A stretch of DNA of 16,394 bases from Microcaldota archaeon (lineage in GTDB: Archaea; Micrarchaeota; Micrarchaeia; Micrarchaeales; CABMGC01): the NCBI GenBank assembly GCA_030040265.1, contig JASHUB010000038.1:1-16394 (forward strand), given 5' to 3'. The number at the start of each line of letters is the position of its first letter. Position 1 is the stretch's first letter. Shown piece by piece: positions 13,423-16,394 of this stretch. The position numbers and the translations under genes were made by a program. The notes below the pieces were generated by a model. The model worked only from the letters and a program-made list of their open reading frames with translations. It searched no databases and was not told the DNA's origin.

Positions 13423-14480
13423 GCGACACGCGTTCGAGGAAGCTGGAGCATGTCAAGGTGGTGCTCGGCAAGGACGTCCAGTTCAAGACCAAGACCCCGA
13501 TGTTCAGCGACGTCGAGCTGATCCCGAGGAAGGCGAAGGTCAAGAAGGCCGATACGGCTGCGAAGTTCCTTGGCAAGAAGATAAGCGCCCCTATATTCGT
13601 GTCTGGCATGACCGGCGGCCACGAGAAGCTTGCGAAGATAAACATGGACATCGGAGAGGCGTGCAGCGAGCTCGGCCTGCCGATGGGAGTCGGCAGCCAG
13701 CGGGCGATGATAGAGAAACCGGAGCTTGGATTCACGTTCGACGTGAAGAAGGAGCACAAGGATCTCATACTATTGGCCAACATCGGCGCATCGCACACCA
13801 CGAAGTACAGCCTTGATAGGATAGAGAAGATGCTGGATGACGTGCAGGCCAACGCGTTGTGCATACACACGAATCCGGGCCAGGAAGCAGCGCAGGAGGG
13901 CGGCGACATAGAGTTCAGGGGCGTGCCGCGCGCGATCGCGGACATAGCCGCAAACCTGAGCAGGAAGGTCATAGTCAAGGAGGTCGGCAACGGCATATCC
14001 AAGGAAGTGGCGCAGAGGCTATCGAAGACCAAGGTCTGCGGGATAGACACCGGAGGGTCTGGCGGCACGAACTGGATAGCAATAGAGCTCTACAGGGCCA
14101 GCGGGCCCAGGAGCGTAGACATATTCAGGGAGTGGGGGATGCCGACAGCTCAGTCGCTGGTCGAGGTCAGGTCTGCATTCAAGGGCATGGTCACGGCCAC
14201 CGGCGGGATACGGACAGCGAAGGACATTGCAAAGGCCGTAGCGCTCGGCGCGGATGCGTGCGGCCTGGCGTACCCCGTGCTGCAGGCGCAGAACAGGGAG
14301 GGAGCGAAAGGGGTCGAGAGATACCTGAGGCACCTTACCGCGGACCTTGAGGAGGAGATGCTTAGGCTCAACTGCGCCAGCATCGATGAACTCAGGACCG
14401 TAGGCTACAGCATAAACGGCCAGCTAAGGAACATACTTTCACAGAGAGTCGACAAGAAGCTGCTTTCGAGAGACGGTTAA
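13419..14480 (+). CDS. fni: Isopentenyl-diphosphate delta-isomerase type 2 (FMN-dependent), 353 aa
   Basis: Interconverts isopentenyl and dimethylallyl diphosphate, supplying building blocks for archaeal ether lipids; a TIM-barrel flavoenzyme that needs reduced FMN and Mg2+. The motifs are complete: RKLEH (7-11), SGMTGG (62-67), VGSQR (91-95), LANIGASH (119-126), IHTNPGQE (149-156, with H150, N152, Q155 and E156), VIVKEVGNGIS (184-194), GGSGGTNWIAIE (212-223) and TGGIRTAKD (261-269). So it should be active. The segment at 32-50 (VELIPRKAKVKKADTAAKF) and the C-terminal end (DLEEEMLRLNCASIDELRTV) differ from the usual family wording. ATG 13419 overlaps the preceding gene by 4 nt, with GGTGA 5-6 nt upstream. 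Its stop overlaps the convergent uL16 stop by 4 nt. Confidence 0.95.
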   Translation: MSDTRSRKLEHVKVVLGKDVQFKTKTPMFSDVELIPRKAKVKKADTAAKFLGKKISAPIFVSGMTGGHEKLAKINMDIGEACSELGLPMGVGSQRAMIEKPELGFTFDVKKEHKDLILLANIGASHTTKYSLDRIEKMLDDVQANALCIHTNPGQEAAQEGGDIEFRGVPRAIADIAANLSRKVIVKEVGNGISKEVAQRLSKTKVCGIDTGGSGGTNWIAIELYRASGPRSVDIFREWGMPTAQSLVEVRSAFKGMVTATGGIRTAKDIAKAVALGADACGLAYPVLQAQNREGAKGVERYLRHLTADLEEEMLRLNCASIDELRTVGYSINGQLRNILSQRVDKKLLSRDG

Positions 14481-15025
14481 GCCGCTTCTCCCTGCTGGAC
14501 GGGAGTGGTCTCTTCCGCCACGACCTTGTACGTGCCGGACATGTGCGATGCGGCCCTCCTGAGTGCGAGCTTTCCCACATCCCTGTTCTCGCGCTTGGTC
14601 TTGAGCTCGAATATGGTCTGGCCGGGCCTCGTCCTTGCGGCCATCGCCGCTGCCTTTCCGAATGAAAGCGTCATTCCCTGCGAGATTCTGTCTGCTCCTG
14701 CGCCCGTGGCCATCTTCTTCTCCCTGAGAACGGCGTGCGGGAACGGGACTATGCGCATGTAGTACTGCTGCGGTATCTCGGCCTCGAGGAACTTGTTTGC
14801 TGCCTGCCTTGCCGATTCGAGCGCGTTGGACCTGAGCTGCAGGGCCTGCTCGATGTTCAGCCTGAGGACTAGGTCGTAGTCGGGCTTGTTCACGCCCATC
14901 TTGAATATAAGCAGAGAGGTGTGAGGCTTTGCGCGGATGTAGTTCTTCTTCGGCTTCTTGACCGAGTACCTTGCCCACGCCTGGCTGTTGAGCGTCCTCG
15001 TTGCTCTCGCTGGTCTGAGTTTCAT
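14477..15025 (-). CDS. rpl10e: 50S ribosomal protein uL16 (archaeal L10e), 182 aa
   Basis: A large-subunit protein near the peptidyl-transferase centre and the A-site tRNA elbow. The family opening MKLRPARATRTLNSQAWARY and the central motifs are plain: FPHAVLREKKMATGAGADRI (95-114), QGMTLSFGKAAAMAARTRPG (116-135). The frame is open to 15058, but ATG 15025 is chosen since archaeal L10e starts with M-x-LRPAR and since the minus-strand TATA (15061-15068) predicts a start near 15038. The last ten residues (AEETTPVQQGEAA) are a polar tail. The gene is convergent with fni, sharing TTAA as both stops, and divergent from the next gene. Confidence 0.95.
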   Translation of the reverse strand: MKLRPARATRTLNSQAWARYSVKKPKKNYIRAKPHTSLLIFKMGVNKPDYDLVLRLNIEQALQLRSNALESARQAANKFLEAEIPQQYYMRIVPFPHAVLREKKMATGAGADRISQGMTLSFGKAAAMAARTRPGQTIFELKTKRENRDVGKLALRRAASHMSGTYKVVAEETTPVQQGEAA

Positions 15026-15060
15026 AGCAAAAACCCGTAGATTCTTTATGTGTGGCAAGG

Positions 15061-15068
15061 TTTATAAT
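15061..15068. promoter_or_regulatory. Shared bidirectional TATA box
   Basis: TTTATAAT reads as a TATA box in both directions: 27 nt before the ATG at 15089 on + (leaderless), and about 27 nt before a start near 15038 on -, 13 nt ahead of the uL16 ATG. Confidence 0.55.
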
Positions 15069-15088
15069 CGTTTATCTTCCCAGATATT

Positions 15089-16039
15089 ATGAATTCTATG
15101 GCGGGAATAGGAATGAACCCGGGTAGCAGCATCGCCTCACGGCAGGCGCCCGATTCGCTCAAATTGCCGGCGTTCCCGGCGCCTAGGGACGGCCCGAATG
15201 CCGGGGCAAGCCCGTTGGGGGACGTGGCAAGGAAGGATCCGTTCAAGCCAATCAGGGATCTTGCAGCGTCTTCCAAGCCTCTTGTCAGGGGGCTCTTGGC
15301 TCGGTTTGACATCGGCAACTTCAGGCTGCTTGCGGGGTCGTTTGGGGAGGAGGTCGAGACCCGTGAGGGGAACAGGAGACTGGCAGAGATGCCGGAGAAC
15401 GCCCTCGACCAGATGACCATGATCTATGAGCTGTGGTACGGCAGCTGGAAGAGGTCCGGACTCAGGGCAAAGGCGGTCGCCGCGCTGGACGGGCACATTG
15501 CAAAGATGCTTGAGACATCGGATCTCGACACGTACTGGCAACTCGCTCCGGAAAAGGCAGAGCGTATTGCCAAACTGTACGGCCCAGAGACGCTTAGGAC
15601 CGTGAACATCATGAGGACCAGCAGCGCATTCGAAAGCCCGAAGGCCCTGGAGAAATGGCTGACGAGGGAGGACCGCTTCGGGACGAGGTATGTGGGCATC
15701 AACTTCGGCAAGATGTTTGACATCGCACAGGAACTCTTCTCTGCAGTCCCTGTCCGGAAGCTGGCTGAACGCAGGGAGATGCTGGAAGTTGCAAGGGACC
15801 TGCTCGCGGGCAAGTCTCCAGAGACGCAGAGGGAGATCGACGCGATAGTCGGCGCCGCCATCTTCGGCAAGGAGTTCTGGGCTGAATTCACTGGCGACGT
15901 AGTCAGGGCGATTCCGCTGCTCAAGGGCCAGGAGCAGGAGGACGACGCACGGAGGCAGGACGCCCTCGCCGCGGCTACCGTCAAGGCCGAGCACGCCGTG
16001 GAAAGGTTCGCGAAGAAGGGCGGCCTGCTCTTGAACTAG
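15089..16039 (+). CDS. Unrecognised soluble helical protein, 316 aa
   Basis: No family is recognised. The first 45 residues are rich in Pro, Ser, Gly and Ala (LKLPAFPAPRDGPNAGASPL) and probably disordered. From about 50 on the sequence looks alpha-helical and charged, with conserved-looking aromatic stretches (MIYELWYGSWKRSG, 110-123; FGTRYVGINFGKMFDIAQEL, 197-216) and a long polar helix at the end (QEQEDDARRQDALAAATVKA, 275-294). No membrane segment, signal or cysteine cluster is visible. ATG 15089 coincides with the start predicted from the TATA box; ATG 15098 is a near alternative. The next gene starts 8 nt after the stop, so the two are very likely cotranscribed and may act together. Confidence 0.8.
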   Translation: MNSMAGIGMNPGSSIASRQAPDSLKLPAFPAPRDGPNAGASPLGDVARKDPFKPIRDLAASSKPLVRGLLARFDIGNFRLLAGSFGEEVETREGNRRLAEMPENALDQMTMIYELWYGSWKRSGLRAKAVAALDGHIAKMLETSDLDTYWQLAPEKAERIAKLYGPETLRTVNIMRTSSAFESPKALEKWLTREDRFGTRYVGINFGKMFDIAQELFSAVPVRKLAERREMLEVARDLLAGKSPETQREIDAIVGAAIFGKEFWAEFTGDVVRAIPLLKGQEQEDDARRQDALAAATVKAEHAVERFAKKGGLLLN

Positions 16040-16047
16040 CTGGGATC

Positions 16048-16335
16048 ATGGGCCTGCCATTCTTGTTCTTCAAAGTCAAAGACAGCAGCATGGAACCTGC
16101 AGTGAAGGAGCGTGACTATTTGTTCGTGAGCAGAGTCTACGGAAGGCTTGAGGAGGGCGACATCGTGGTGCTCGAGCATCCCAGAAAAGACGTGAAGATA
16201 GTCAAGAGGGTGAAGCGGATCAGCGCTGATTCGGTTTTCGTCATCGGAGACAACGGCGCACGGAGCGAGGACAGCAGGTCGTTCGGGCCGGTAAGGAGGA
16301 GCAGCATTGTCGGAAAGGTCCTGCTAGTCATCTGA
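16048..16335 (+). CDS. Small S24/S26-type serine peptidase domain, 95 aa, no membrane anchor
   Basis: Looks like the core of a signal-peptidase-type enzyme. The nucleophile motif DSSMEPAVKERD (12-23) gives S14 in SMEP; the general-base lysine is probably K53 in VKIVKRVKR; the late box GDNGARSEDSRSFGPV (67-82) is the classic GDN...S.DSR.FG motif of family S26. The N-terminal transmembrane helix of archaeal Sec11 signal peptidases is missing, and only a short hydrophobic start (MGLPFLFFKV) is seen, so it may be cytosolic or peripheral. Other small S26 proteins lacking an anchor mature single target proteins, for example nickel superoxide dismutase. It follows the helical protein at 15089 by 8 nt. 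GGGATC precedes the ATG. Confidence 0.85.
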   Translation: MGLPFLFFKVKDSSMEPAVKERDYLFVSRVYGRLEEGDIVVLEHPRKDVKIVKRVKRISADSVFVIGDNGARSEDSRSFGPVRRSSIVGKVLLVI

Positions 16336-16394
16336 GGACGTTGAGACTCCCAGCGCTTTCAGTTCCCCATCGAGCCTCTTATAATCCCGGAACC
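16324..16394 (-). CDS. Partial gene, C-terminal 22 residues, enters from right edge
   Basis: On the minus strand one frame is open from the window edge to TAG at 16326-16324, reading FRDYKRLDGELKALGVSTSS then DD. The charged, helical character and codon use are like real proteins here, and the other two minus frames are stopped. It overlaps the 3' end of the S26-type gene tail to tail by 12 nt. Family cannot be told from 22 residues. Confidence 0.5.
   Translation of the reverse strand, partial: FRDYKRLDGELKALGVSTSSDD

Overview
The window is archaeal. Evidence: uL16/L10e-type ribosomal protein, Dph2, FMN-type (type 2) isopentenyl-diphosphate isomerase, a translin/TRAX-family protein, a class II glycyl-tRNA synthetase of the archaeal/eukaryotic kind, Lrp-like regulators, and TATA boxes placed about 27 nt before start codons (leaderless transcripts). 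The two pilins, with the signal QSAMEYLMTYGWAIL, look like those of the DPANN superphylum, most likely a Micrarchaeota-type lineage; that placement is an inference from protein style, not from a tree.

Layout. 1-188 (-): 5' part of an unrecognised gene running off the left edge, preceded by a TATA box. 189-532: mostly non-coding, with one doubtful 51-codon frame on +. 533-1699 (-): a double Lrp-like regulator. 1700-1976: intergenic, holding a strong candidate for a structured non-coding RNA on + (about 1844-1969). 1977-3410 (-): an unrecognised protein with three winged-helix-like segments. 3453-3584 (+): a 43-residue zinc-ribbon protein. 3642-6567 (+): glyS, ogg and a TRAX-like gene, joined by 4-nt overlaps. 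6610-9194 (+): a three-gene ABC-2 exporter. 9243-10450 (+): two tandem type IV pilin-like genes. 10500-11429 (-): dph2, divergent from cysS. 11525-14480 (+): cysS, a 146-residue IDI2-like miniature protein, and full-length IDI2 (fni). 14477-15025 (-): uL16. 15089-16335 (+): an unrecognised helical protein, then a small S26-type peptidase domain without a membrane anchor. 16324-16394 (-): C-terminal end of a gene entering from the right.

Much of the window is housekeeping: two tRNA synthetases, a ribosomal protein, diphthamide synthesis on EF-2, repair of 8-oxoguanine and isoprenoid lipid synthesis, with a small surface block (exporter and pilins) in the middle. The points most worth a second look are (i) the candidate ncRNA, where TATA box, end-closing stem, two hairpins, a loop-loop complementarity and a T5 run all fit one transcript; (ii) the IDI2-like mini-protein that keeps the two ends of the IDI2 fold but none of its catalytic motifs and overlaps the real isomerase gene; and (iii) the tandem pilins, whose first 89 bp after the start are almost identical in DNA although the rest has diverged.
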